Positions 44,209 through 51,960 of a stretch of DNA of 64,000 bases are shown one piece after another. The translations under genes were made by a program, and so were the position numbers. Location of the stretch: assembly GCF_017353185.1 (NCBI RefSeq), contig NZ_JAFMYV010000004.1:1-64000 (forward strand). Direction: 5' to 3'. How positions within the stretch are numbered: the first letter of the stretch is position 1; every line of letters starts with the position of its first letter. Below the pieces are notes generated by a model. It was not told the origin of the DNA and made no database searches. It saw nothing but the letters and a program-made list of their open reading frames with translations. The stretch is from Fibrella rubiginis (GTDB taxonomy: Bacteria; Bacteroidota; Bacteroidia; Cytophagales; Spirosomataceae).

Positions 44209-44802
44209 TCACTGTTCGGCAACAGTAACAGTGGGGGCGGGAATGTCGCCTGTAGCGAGCCAGTTGAGGAGCCAGGTTTTGTGCGGACCTGAATGCTGGG
44301 CAAAAAACTGGTAGAACGGCAGCATGTCGCGCTGGAAATCGCCGGTTAGGTATATCGGATCGCTCAGCACGATCTCTTTGCGTGGGAAGCTGAAACCAGT
44401 CAGGATAAGGGGCACATTGGCCTTCAGGGCTATGTAATAAAAGCCCGTTTTCAGCTTGCTCACGTCCGACCGGGTTCCCTCAGGTGTAATACACACATGC
44501 AATCGCTCGTGCTGCGCAAACGTGTCGGCCATGGCATCGACCATATTGTTGGCCTTTTGCCGATACACGGGCGTGCCACCCAAGCCTCGAAACAACCAGC
44601 CGGAGTACCATTTGAACAGGGAGCTTTTCGCCAAAAAACCCACGTATACTTTTACCTCGTGCCGCACCCAAAGGCCAATGGGAAAGTCCCAATTGGTGGT
44701 ATGCGGCGCTACAATCCAGAGTGCTTTGGGCACGGTTGGGTGCGGCCCGGTTATTCGCCAGCCCAGCGCGTGGTAAATGGATTGTAAGATGGCGCCGATC
44801 AT
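44209..44802 (-). CDS. Lysophospholipid acyltransferase (PlsC-like)
   Basis: This is an inner-membrane-associated acyltransferase of 197 residues. It has the glycerolipid acyltransferase motifs APHTTNWDFPIGLW (HxxxxD, catalytic His) and ITPEGTRSDVSKLKTGFYYIAL (PEGTRS, substrate binding), plus LKANVPLILTGF. It probably acylates lysophosphatidic acid or another lipid. It belongs to the short Bacteroidota subgroup that lacks a long N-terminal membrane part. A small hairpin separates it from a 36-residue membrane protein gene upstream. Confidence 0.92.
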   Translation of the reverse strand: MIGAILQSIYHALGWRITGPHPTVPKALWIVAPHTTNWDFPIGLWVRHEVKVYVGFLAKSSLFKWYSGWLFRGLGGTPVYRQKANNMVDAMADTFAQHERLHVCITPEGTRSDVSKLKTGFYYIALKANVPLILTGFSFPRKEIVLSDPIYLTGDFQRDMLPFYQFFAQHSGPHKTWLLNWLATGDIPAPTVTVAEQ

Positions 44803-44813
44803 GAGATGGGTAA

Positions 44814-44849
44814 GTTGCAGGTCTAAACCTTAGACTTTAGACCTGCAAC
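44814..44849. repeat. 14-bp perfect hairpin (TCTAAA word family)
   Basis: GTTGCAGGTCTAAA (44814-44827) pairs with 44836-44849 around CCTTAGAC. It ends 3 nt before the stop codon of the 36-residue gene and starts 11 nt after the acyltransferase start codon. It may terminate the small gene's message. Confidence 0.8.
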
Positions 44850-44852
44850 TCA

Positions 44853-44963
44853 TTAGTAGTTCCGCTCTTTGCTGACCAGCCAGCGGCCAGCGATGAAGGC
44901 AGAGATGAGCAGAACGGCATAGAAAATTAGTGTGCCGATAGTTGAATACGTGTCGTGTGTCAT
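44853..44963 (-). CDS. 36-residue single-pass membrane protein
   Basis: From ATG at 44963 the frame encodes MTHDTYSTIG, then a hydrophobic helix (TLIFYAVLLISAFIAGRWLV), then a basic tail SKERNY and a TAA. It is preceded by a perfect -7 element (TATCTTTG) 24 nt upstream, itself just after a terminator hairpin, and followed by a 14-bp hairpin. These boundaries support a real independent small gene. The topology (acidic outside, positive inside) is that of a small regulatory or accessory membrane peptide. No family is recognised. Confidence 0.6.
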   Translation of the reverse strand: MTHDTYSTIGTLIFYAVLLISAFIAGRWLVSKERNY

Positions 44964-44987
44964 ATGTGTTGAACCAGATTCAGGGGG

Positions 44988-44995
44988 CAAAGATA
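44988..44995 (-). promoter_or_regulatory. -7 element TATCTTTG of the 36-residue membrane protein gene
   Basis: The complement of 44988-44995 is TATCTTTG, a perfect TAnnTTTG, 24 nt before the ATG at 44963. No clear -33 element is seen. Confidence 0.5.
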
Positions 44996-44996
44996 G

Positions 44997-45025
44997 AAAA
45001 AGAAGGCCCCCGTTTGAGAGCCTTC
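44997..45025 (-). terminator. Rho-independent terminator of the DUF2723 gene
   Basis: On the minus strand GAAGGC (complement of 45020-45025) pairs with GCCTTC (complement of 45002-45007) and is followed by a T run (complement of 44997-45001). It lies about 75 nt after the stop of the 1043-residue gene. Confidence 0.7.
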
Positions 45026-45028
45026 TCG

Positions 45029-45098
45029 CGTACCACGGGCTTTAGTCCGTAAGAAAATACATATGGACTGGGCGTCCCCGACTAAAGTCCGTGGTACG
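45029..45098. repeat. 19-nt-arm inverted repeat abutting the DUF2723 stop codon
   Basis: Arms 45029-45047 (CGTACCACGGGCTTTAGTC) and 45080-45098 match at 18 of 19 positions. The right arm ends exactly one base before the stop codon at 45099. Confidence 0.85.
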
Positions 45099-48000
45099 TT
45101 AGTTGATGCCTAGGTTGCTAACGTGCGCCTGGAGCAAATCGTTATATTTCTTAGCCATTGCCGGCTGGTTAGCCTCTTTGTAAGCTTCGGCAATAACCTG
45201 CAGGGCGTATAGCTCGTTGCGTGGTGAGGCCGATTCGTCATGCGTTTTTTCGTAGTAACTCAGCACCTGCTCCGCCCGCGTGCTCATCGTATCGGCAATC
45301 TGGGCCGCTTTTTTTGCGTCATTCAATTCCAAATACAGCCGCACGTAACTGGCCGACACCTGATCATACGGAATGCTGGCATCGGGCAACACCGACATGC
45401 TGTAGTCAAGGGCTTTTTTGGCCATATCGGGCTTGTTTTCGCGGATAAGCTGGTCGGCAAGGCGGAAGAAGGCGATCCGCGCCGAAATCACCGGCGACCC
45501 TTTGTAGGTGTCGTCGTAATAGGCGTTCGGATTGTTCATTTCGCGCCAGAACGTTTTGGTCATCATGTTTTTGTACATGACGTCTGAGTTCACGTAGCCG
45601 TCAGTAACCCCCGGCACGGCCACCGGCATCAGGCGGTAGGCGTAGCCTTCCAGCTGCATGTGGTCACGCAGGTTCAGGTAGCTTTCGTTGCCCAGCGTGG
45701 CCGAGAAATAAATGGGCCGTTGCCAGTTGTTCGTCGCAATCATGTCGAGCATGATCAGGTCGGGCTTGTACAGGTTGCGTTCACCGATGTTCCACGTCAG
45801 CGTATCTTTCAGGTACGGACGCAGGTTGGCCGGCACGAAGTTGGCCTTGTCAACAGCCGCTTTGTCGATGGGCAGAAACAAGGTAGCCGAGGGCAAAATG
45901 CTGGCTGTTCCACCCGATTCGAGCGGGGCACGCACGGCGGGGTTGTTTTGCTTAATCAGGCTGATATACTGCCGCAGGTCAATACCGTTCTTAACAGCGG
46001 GGTTGGCATAGAACAGCACCACGTCGTTGATGCCCTTGTTGAACTGCTCCATGTCGAGCGAAATGGGCAACGCCTGCGATTCGTAGGTCTTGCGCTTCAT
46101 TTGCTGAATGTACCATTCGGTGCCCAGCAGACTGAGGTTACACACCCGCACGTCGCGGCGGAAGCCTTCTACTTCCTGCACGTACCAGAGCGGGAAGGTA
46201 TCGTTATCACCGCCGGTAAACAGGATGGCGTTTTGCGCGCAGGAGTTGAGCAGGTTTTTAGCAAAATCGACCGAATGATACCGGTGCGACCGGTCGTGGT
46301 TATCCCAGCTTTTGAAGCCCATCATCACCGGCACCAGCAAGGCCAAACCAGCCACCAGACCGTTGCGGGCCACACCATTTTTGATGATCGTGTTAAGCCC
46401 TTCTGCCAGCGACATCACACCCAGGCCAATCCAGATGGCGAAGAAATAAAACGACCCCACGTAGATGTAGTCCCGTTCGCGGGGTTCGGTGGGCGGCGAG
46501 TTAAGGAATATTTGCAGGGCTATGCCGGTGAAGAAAAACAAGAGCAATACCACCAGAAAATCGCCCCGGCGCCGAAACGCCTGAAACACAATACCGAGCA
46601 GGCCCAGAATGAGGGGCAGCATGTAGAAATTGTCGCGGCCTTTGTTGTTCTTCAGTGTGTCGGGCAGGCCTTTGTCGGTCGAAAAGGGTAGCAGATAACC
46701 CGCGCCTTCAAAGTCGCTTTCCCGGCCGGCGTAGTTCCACATCAGGTAGCGCGCCCACATGTGACCAAGCTGATAGGTGAAGAAAAAGCGAAGGTTATCG
46801 CCAAACGTCGGCACCTGCCCTTCCTGTAAGCCCAGCCAGTTACGATACCGCTCTGGGTGGTCCGTCTGCGTACTCCAGATGCGCGGAAACAGCATCTCGT
46901 CGCCCTTATTGTAGATGTATTCGGGCTTATAATCGAACACCGTATAGCCCCCCGCCGATTTGGTATAGACGGGTTCGCCGTCTTCCTTGCCAACCGGGTT
47001 GCCCGCCGTATAGATCGGTCCGAACAGCAATGACCGGCTGCCGTATTGTTCGCGTTTCAGGTACGAAATGAAATTCAGCGCGTCGGCAGGGTCATTTTCG
47101 TTGATCGGCGGGTTGTAGCTCGACCGCACCAGCACCTGAATGAAGGAGGCGTAGCCGATGAGCACAAAAGCAAACGCGAGCAACCCTGTATGCAGGGCCA
47201 CCATGTGTTTCCGCCGCGACCAGAGCAGGCCATATATAAGCAGGCCGAAGAACAGGATCACGAAAGCGATCATGCCTGTGTTGTAGGGCAGGCCAATGAC
47301 GTTAACGGCAAAGCGTTCCAGCGCAAACGCTGAACTGGGCAGGCCTGGAATAACGCCGGCGTTGATGACCGCCAGAAACACCATGCCGATACAAAACGCC
47401 AGCGCCGTGCCCCAGAAGGTGCTTTTTTCATAGCGCACGTTCGAGACCATGTTGGTGCGAAGCAATAAATACAGCGCCCCAAACACCAGCGCCAGAAACA
47501 CCGTCCGCACCAGCACATCTTCAAGCCAGACCAGCCCAAAGTAGAGCGCGATGGCCGATACCAGCATCACGGCCATGTCACGCGGTGACACGCGGTTGTA
47601 GTGTTTGTAGTAGAAAATCATGACCAGCGCAGGCAGCGTGACCAGGTTCAGCAAGTGAACGCCAATAGACAGGCCCGTGAGGTAGGCAATCAGCAGCAAC
47701 CAGCGGTTGGCCGTAGCCTCGTCCTGAATGCGCTCCCACCGGAACGCCGCCCACACCACCACCGCCGTGAAAAACGACGACAGGCCATATACCTCAGCTT
47801 CGACCGCCGAAAACCAGAACGTGTCGGAAAACGTGTAGATCAGAGCACCCACCGCGCCGGAGCCAACCACCAGCAGGGTATCGGCCAGATCATAATCGGC
47901 TTCGGCTTTGTCCAGAGCCTTCTGCGCCAGCATCGTGATGGTCCAGAACAGGAACAGGATCGTGGCCGCGCTCCCCAGCACCGACACCATGTTGACCCAG

Positions 48001-48230
48001 TAGGCCACCTTGGTCACGTCACCACCCGACAGGAATGAAAACAACCGGCCCAGCAGCAGAAAGAACGGCGCGCCGGGCGGGTGGGGTACCTGCAGTTTAT
48101 AGGCACAGGCAATGAATTCGCCGCAGTCCCAGAAGCTGGCCGTGCGCTCGACCGTAAGGGCGTAGGTAACGAACGCTACAACGAAAATGGCCCAACCTGT
48201 TACGGTATTCAGGCGTTTATAAGCAAGCAT
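45099..48230 (-). CDS. DUF2723/GT117-family membrane protein (probable O-glycosylation mannosyltransferase-like)
   Basis: This is a large inner-membrane protein of 1043 residues. About a dozen transmembrane segments fill the first 670 residues, with the family's signature near the start: TVERTASFWDCGEFIACAYKLQVPHPPGAP (catalytic-type Asp/Glu in the first periplasmic loop, as in GT-C enzymes). A periplasmic C-terminal part with TPR-like helices follows (ARIAFFRLADQLIRENKPDMAKKALDYSM). The ATG at 48230 is chosen because the longer frame starts at a TTG (48263) inside a TATTTTTG promoter element. GT117 members are linked to protein O-glycosylation in Bacteroidota. A terminator and a hairpin follow the stop. 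Confidence 0.93.
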   Translation of the reverse strand: MLAYKRLNTVTGWAIFVVAFVTYALTVERTASFWDCGEFIACAYKLQVPHPPGAPFFLLLGRLFSFLSGGDVTKVAYWVNMVSVLGSAATILFLFWTITMLAQKALDKAEADYDLADTLLVVGSGAVGALIYTFSDTFWFSAVEAEVYGLSSFFTAVVVWAAFRWERIQDEATANRWLLLIAYLTGLSIGVHLLNLVTLPALVMIFYYKHYNRVSPRDMAVMLVSAIALYFGLVWLEDVLVRTVFLALVFGALYLLLRTNMVSNVRYEKSTFWGTALAFCIGMVFLAVINAGVIPGLPSSAFALERFAVNVIGLPYNTGMIAFVILFFGLLIYGLLWSRRKHMVALHTGLLAFAFVLIGYASFIQVLVRSSYNPPINENDPADALNFISYLKREQYGSRSLLFGPIYTAGNPVGKEDGEPVYTKSAGGYTVFDYKPEYIYNKGDEMLFPRIWSTQTDHPERYRNWLGLQEGQVPTFGDNLRFFFTYQLGHMWARYLMWNYAGRESDFEGAGYLLPFSTDKGLPDTLKNNKGRDNFYMLPLILGLLGIVFQAFRRRGDFLVVLLLFFFTGIALQIFLNSPPTEPRERDYIYVGSFYFFAIWIGLGVMSLAEGLNTIIKNGVARNGLVAGLALLVPVMMGFKSWDNHDRSHRYHSVDFAKNLLNSCAQNAILFTGGDNDTFPLWYVQEVEGFRRDVRVCNLSLLGTEWYIQQMKRKTYESQALPISLDMEQFNKGINDVVLFYANPAVKNGIDLRQYISLIKQNNPAVRAPLESGGTASILPSATLFLPIDKAAVDKANFVPANLRPYLKDTLTWNIGERNLYKPDLIMLDMIATNNWQRPIYFSATLGNESYLNLRDHMQLEGYAYRLMPVAVPGVTDGYVNSDVMYKNMMTKTFWREMNNPNAYYDDTYKGSPVISARIAFFRLADQLIRENKPDMAKKALDYSMSVLPDASIPYDQVSASYVRLYLELNDAKKAAQIADTMSTRAEQVLSYYEKTHDESASPRNELYALQVIAEAYKEANQPAMAKKYNDLLQAHVSNLGIN

Positions 48231-48260
48231 GTGTGTGTAGGATTGAACTGAACTATTGCC

Positions 48261-48268
48261 CAAAAATA
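48261..48268 (-). promoter_or_regulatory. -7 element TATTTTTG of the DUF2723 gene
   Basis: The complement of 48261-48268 is TATTTTTG, 30 nt before the ATG at 48230. It overlaps the alternative TTG start at 48263, which argues against that start. Confidence 0.5.
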
Positions 48269-48436
48269 GCGAGAAGTGCCCTTTTAAGGCTGTTAATTAT
48301 TCCTAAAGCCGAGCGTGCCGGAAAAGTATAGTGTGGTGCACGGGTGTAAAATTGGCATTGGCGGGCTGGTAAATGTGCGGGCTGTTTAGTAGCTTAGTTC
48401 AAGGCTAACGGATGAAACGAATGACAATACGACAGC

Positions 48437-49057
48437 ATGAGTAACCGGTCTCTCAACAACCTGATTGAACAGGGCGAGGGCACCCAACTCGAATTTAAAC
48501 GGACTCTATCGAGTGCTACCCGCATTGCCCGTACCCTGGCGGCGTTTGCCAACACCAGCGGCGGCACCCTGCTCGTTGGTGTGGCCGATGACAAAAAGAT
48601 AGTAGGCATCGCGTCTGAACTGGCCGAAGTGCAAACGCTGGAACAGGCCACCGATGAACTCATTGAACCGGCCCTTACGGTGAGTTACGAGACCCGGCGA
48701 CAGGATGGCAAGACTGTGCTGCTGGTGCGCGTAGCCGAGAGTGACGACAAGCCCCACAAAGTGTTTACCGAGCAGCGGGAATGGCAGATTTACGTCCGGC
48801 AGCGTGACAAATCGGTGCCCACCACGCGGTTTATGACTGATAGCCTGGCCATCGACAAGAAATTACTACAGACACCAATGGTTAAAAGTCTGCTGCTGTA
48901 CCTCCAGAAGCACGATACCATCTCGGTTGAACGCCTCGCTAAACTGGTCAACATATCCGACCACCGCGCCAAAAAACTCCTTCACGACCTCACCGCGCAG
49001 GGCCTGCTTCTTTTCGTTGACCAACCCCGACCAGGGCGGTTTTCGTTGAAAACGTGA
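48437..49057 (+). CDS. AlbA_2/Schlafen-type nucleic-acid-binding protein with C-terminal winged helix
   Basis: The 206 residues carry an N-terminal AlbA_2 domain (EGTQLEFKRTLSSATRIARTLAAFANTSGGTLLVGVADD, then PHKVFTEQREWQIYVRQRDKS). These domains bind DNA or RNA and occur in regulators and defence proteins. The C-terminal 70 residues look like a winged helix (SLLLYLQKHDTISVERLAKLVNISDHRAKKLLHDLTAQGLL). The usual long ATPase/HTH extension of larger family members is absent. It lies 55 nt before an Xre/RES toxin-antitoxin pair, so this may be a small defence or stress locus (inference). Confidence 0.85.
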   Translation: MSNRSLNNLIEQGEGTQLEFKRTLSSATRIARTLAAFANTSGGTLLVGVADDKKIVGIASELAEVQTLEQATDELIEPALTVSYETRRQDGKTVLLVRVAESDDKPHKVFTEQREWQIYVRQRDKSVPTTRFMTDSLAIDKKLLQTPMVKSLLLYLQKHDTISVERLAKLVNISDHRAKKLLHDLTAQGLLLFVDQPRPGRFSLKT

Positions 49058-49112
49058 TTAGGTGTTTAGCGAATGAACTTGTATAGTTACCTTAGTGGAA
49101 AAGTGCACTGCT

Positions 49113-49538
49113 ATGGCCCTTGCTAATCCCGTTTCGTCCTACTATGCTCAGCCGCCTAGACCCTTTAGCGAGCAGGAAATCATCGCTCGCAGTCGGCAGG
49201 GGGTTCTTCGGGCCGAAGCGGATCGGGTAGCCAGTTTGGTTGGTTTAACCGATAAAGAAATGGCCACAGCCCTGGGTTTGTCGGCTTCCTATCTTCACCG
49301 GCTCAAAACCGACCAGCGCATCAGCCAGGATGCCTCCGAGCGGTTGCTGTTGTTAGAAAATCTGCTTCAACATGCCTTGGATACTTTTGAAGGAAAAGCA
49401 TCTACGGTACTAGACTGGCTACGGGGCCCCCTGCGCGAACTGGATTATCAAACCCCCTGGCAAATCCTAGACACCGTCACGGGCTACCAACTAGTCGACC
49501 GGGTACTGGGGCGCATTGATCACGGTATTTTCGGGTAA
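49113..49538 (+). CDS. Xre/MbcA/ParS-type antitoxin of a RES toxin pair
   Basis: This is the antitoxin that neutralises the RES NAD-degrading toxin encoded 3 nt downstream and probably represses the operon. The 141 residues (ATG 49113) have an N-terminal Xre-like helix-turn-helix (LTDKEMATALGLSASYLHRLKTDQRISQDASERLLLLENL) and the C-terminal toxin-binding domain (GKASTVLDWLRGPLRELDYQTPWQILDTVTGYQLVDRVLGRIDHGIFG). A GTG at 49095 extends the frame by six codons, but a TACCTTAG at 49087-49094, near the -7 consensus, favours the ATG. Gene order antitoxin-toxin is the usual one. Confidence 0.9.
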   Translation: MALANPVSSYYAQPPRPFSEQEIIARSRQGVLRAEADRVASLVGLTDKEMATALGLSASYLHRLKTDQRISQDASERLLLLENLLQHALDTFEGKASTVLDWLRGPLRELDYQTPWQILDTVTGYQLVDRVLGRIDHGIFG

Positions 49539-49541
49539 GCC

Positions 49542-50009
49542 ATGACCCTTGTTTACCGGGCGGTACGCCAGAAATACGCCACCCATCCACTAGATACGAA
49601 AGGCACCTGGCTCAACGGAGGGCGCTGGAACCCACCAGGGGTAGGCTTGCTCTACACGGCTGAGCATGCCGCCCTGGCGCTGGTGGAGATCCTTGTACAC
49701 ATGCCCCAGGTGCCCTATGCCGATTTGCCTTCGTTTCGGTTGTTCACCCTGGAAATACCCGATGCGGACGTACGTGTGTTACGAGCAGACCAGTTGCCCC
49801 TTTACTGGCAGGATGACAACTACAGCCGTAGCCAAACGATTTTGACAGACTGGCTGGCACAACCAGACGTGTTGGCTTTGGGAGTTCCCTCCTCGGTGAT
49901 GCCCGACGGCATCAACTACCTGCTGCATGCTGATCATCCGGCTTACGAATTAATCCGGGTCGTAGAAGAGAAAGCCTTACTCATTGATCCTCGACTGTGG
50001 TCAAAATAA
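49542..50009 (+). CDS. RES-domain toxin (NAD+ phosphorylase type)
   Basis: Toxins of this family kill or arrest cells by consuming NAD+. The 155 residues form one RES domain with the conserved triad: R28 in GGRWNPPGVGLLYTA, E49 in AALALVEILVH and S118 in LGVPSSVMPDGINYLL. It follows the Xre antitoxin after 3 nt. It converges with the deoxynucleoside kinase gene (stop-to-stop 14 nt). All three signature residues are present, so it is probably functional. Confidence 0.92.
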   Translation: MTLVYRAVRQKYATHPLDTKGTWLNGGRWNPPGVGLLYTAEHAALALVEILVHMPQVPYADLPSFRLFTLEIPDADVRVLRADQLPLYWQDDNYSRSQTILTDWLAQPDVLALGVPSSVMPDGINYLLHADHPAYELIRVVEEKALLIDPRLWSK

Positions 50010-50023
50010 AGCAGACGGAATCC

Positions 50024-50638
50024 CTACGCTTTTGCCATTAACTGCCGGTCTACCTGTTCAATAACAGCTTGAAGGTCAGTCGGATTAGCAGCGTAATCGA
50101 GGCTATTGACATCAATCGTAAGCAGGTCGCCGCTGGTATAATTTTGGGCGAAATCTTCGTAGAGATCGTTGAGGCTCTGGAGATAATCAGGGCTGATAGA
50201 CTGCTCGAAATCACGACCGCGTTTTTTGATTTGGCTTGTTAGCTTGGGCAGGTCGGCGCGGAGGTAAATCATCAGGTCGGGCGGGCGAACCAGGCTAAGC
50301 ATGCTGTCGAACAGGCTGCGGTAGGTCTGGTAATCGCGCGGGCTCATGTTGCCCGTGTCGTAGAGATTTTTGGCAAAGATGTAGGCGTCTTCGTAGATGG
50401 TCCGGTCCTGAATCACGCTCCGCCCCGACTCGCGGATTTTGCGTACCTGCTCAAACCGGCTGTTGAGGAAATAAATCTGAAGATTGAACGACCACCGGGC
50501 CATGTCGCCGTAGAAATCGGCGAGGTACGGATTGCCCTCCACGGCTTCGTAGAGAACGTCCCAATGGTAATGGTTGGCTAAAAGTTGCGCCAGCGTGGTT
50601 TTGCCCGCGCCGATGTTTCCGGTAATCGCAATGTGCAT
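50024..50638 (-). CDS. Deoxynucleoside kinase
   Basis: This enzyme phosphorylates deoxynucleosides in the salvage pathway. The 204 residues have Walker A GNIGAGKTT (K13), the substrate motif YEAVEGNPYLADFY, DRTIYEDAYIFA (the E/DRS-type motif) and an Arg-rich LID (IKKRGRDFEQ). It fits the dGK/dAK family common in Bacteroidota. Specificity between dA, dG and dC is not determined. The start codon directly abuts a perfect 60-bp inverted repeat, so its leader would form a very long hairpin. Confidence 0.93.
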   Translation of the reverse strand: MHIAITGNIGAGKTTLAQLLANHYHWDVLYEAVEGNPYLADFYGDMARWSFNLQIYFLNSRFEQVRKIRESGRSVIQDRTIYEDAYIFAKNLYDTGNMSPRDYQTYRSLFDSMLSLVRPPDLMIYLRADLPKLTSQIKKRGRDFEQSISPDYLQSLNDLYEDFAQNYTSGDLLTIDVNSLDYAANPTDLQAVIEQVDRQLMAKA

Positions 50639-50770
50639 GAAATAGGGAGTTTTGATTTACGATGGACGAATGACGATGTACGATTTATGGCTTACGCCAG
50701 AGTAGGTTGAGGCGTAAGCCATAAATCGTACATCGTCATTCGTCCATCGTAAATCAAAACTCCCTATTTC
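50639..50770. repeat. Perfect 60-bp inverted repeat in a divergent promoter region
   Basis: Arms 50639-50698 and 50711-50770 are fully complementary with a 12-nt loop. Words such as ACGATG, ACGAATG and TACGAT recur in each arm. The left arm begins at the base next to the deoxynucleoside kinase start codon. This is the longest perfect arm pair in the window. Confidence 0.97.
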
Positions 50771-50848
50771 GGCCCGCTTTCACAAACGGCCGGGACATAT
50801 TAGGGAAAAAATAGCCTCAGCTGGCTTTCTTCACCAAACTCCGTTCCT

Positions 50849-51781
50849 ATGCCTACGTCACGCCGCCACTTTCTCACGTCCATTGCCGCCACCTCAGCAG
50901 TAGCCACCCTGACGCAGGCCGACCTTATTGCTAGTGATTCTGCAACACAACCCACTGCCAGTCAACCCATTTCGTGCAATTCATACACCTGGAATACGTT
51001 CTATGGCCGGGCGAAAAAGCAGTGGATGGCTGACCCCGACGCGTCGCTGAAAGAGTACGTGGCTTCGGGATTTACAGCCTACGAACCGGGTGTATCCAAT
51101 CTGAAAGAAGTACAGGATCTGGGGCCATTGCTAAAGAAATATAACCTCGCTATGCCTTCGCTGTACGTGAACAGCACCCTGCATAACCGCGATAAAGCCG
51201 ATGCTTCGGTGGCCCTTGCGCTGGCCATTGCCGATGCGGCCAAACCCCTGGGTACACGCATCATCGTGACCAACCCCGACCCCATCAAGTGGGGGTCGCC
51301 CGACAACAAATCGGATGCCGAGTTGGAAGAACAGGTGCGCAATCTGGACCGGCTGGGGGCCGAACTACGCAAGCGCGGCATGACCCTGGCCTACCATACC
51401 CACGCCCCCGAACACCGCGCCGCCGCCCGCGAATTTCACCACATGATGGTAGCCAGCAACCCCGACCACGTCAAGCTCTGCCTCGATGCGCACTGGGTGT
51501 ACCGCGGTTCCGACAACTCGCAGGTGGCCCTCTTCGACGTGGTGAAACTCTACGGCTCACGCATCGCAGAAATGCACATCCGGCAGTCGCAAAACGGTAT
51601 CTGGTCGGAGACGTTTACCCCTACCGGCGACATTGACTACCCGCGACTTTTTGCGCTCGTAAAAACCAAAGCGCAACCGCTGGTCGTGATGGAACAATGC
51701 CTGGAAACCGGTTCGCCCAATACCATGGACGTTGTGGCCGCTCACAAGCAGGATTTGGCCGTAGCGAAAACAGTGTTCTAA
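50849..51781 (+). CDS. Sugar phosphate isomerase/epimerase-like TIM-barrel protein, Tat-exported
   Basis: The 310 residues begin with a twin-arginine signal (TSRRHFLTSIAATSAVATLTQAD). A xylose-isomerase-like barrel follows: ASGFTAYEPGVSN, RIIVTNPDPIKWG, LAYHTHAPE, LCLDAHWVY, IAEMHIRQSQ and VVMEQCLE, with likely metal ligands E, D/H, H and E. Bacteroidota carry many such periplasmic proteins, some of which act on keto-sugars or inositols. The substrate is unknown. A large inverted repeat lies on each side, and the gene converges with the macroglobulin-like protein. Confidence 0.9.
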   Translation: MPTSRRHFLTSIAATSAVATLTQADLIASDSATQPTASQPISCNSYTWNTFYGRAKKQWMADPDASLKEYVASGFTAYEPGVSNLKEVQDLGPLLKKYNLAMPSLYVNSTLHNRDKADASVALALAIADAAKPLGTRIIVTNPDPIKWGSPDNKSDAELEEQVRNLDRLGAELRKRGMTLAYHTHAPEHRAAAREFHHMMVASNPDHVKLCLDAHWVYRGSDNSQVALFDVVKLYGSRIAEMHIRQSQNGIWSETFTPTGDIDYPRLFALVKTKAQPLVVMEQCLETGSPNTMDVVAAHKQDLAVAKTVF

Positions 51782-51785
51782 GAGG

Positions 51786-51960
51786 TGAGTAAATTGCGTG
51801 ATGAGGTGGTTCCTTGCTTCGCGCTGTAAGCCCTTCGACAGGCTCAGGGTGACAGGAAAGTTAAGTAAGCTTCCTAAGTTGATTCAAGGTCGTTGTCACC
51901 CTGAGCTTGTCGAAGGGCCCGACTCGCGAAGCAGGGAATAACCTCATCCCGCAATTCACT
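51786..51960. repeat. About 68-nt-arm imperfect inverted repeat between convergent genes
   Basis: Arms 51786-51853 and 51892-51960 pair imperfectly. Clear blocks are GGATGAGGT, GCTTCGCG and CCCTTCGACAGGCTCAGGGT / ACCCTGAGCTTGTCGAAGGG. The right arm overlaps the stop region of the gene ending at 51956. The CCTTCGACA(G/A)GCTCAGG core also occurs as a half copy at about 4018-4036. Confidence 0.8.

Noticed and set aside
45660..46691. 343-residue open frame opposite the DUF2723 gene
   Set aside because: Composition (His/Gln/Arg-rich, no domain) and position antisense to a clear membrane protein mark it as a shadow frame.
48231..48263. Longer start of the DUF2723 protein at TTG 48263
   Set aside because: The codon lies inside the TATTTTTG -7 element, and the family sequence begins after the ATG at 48230.
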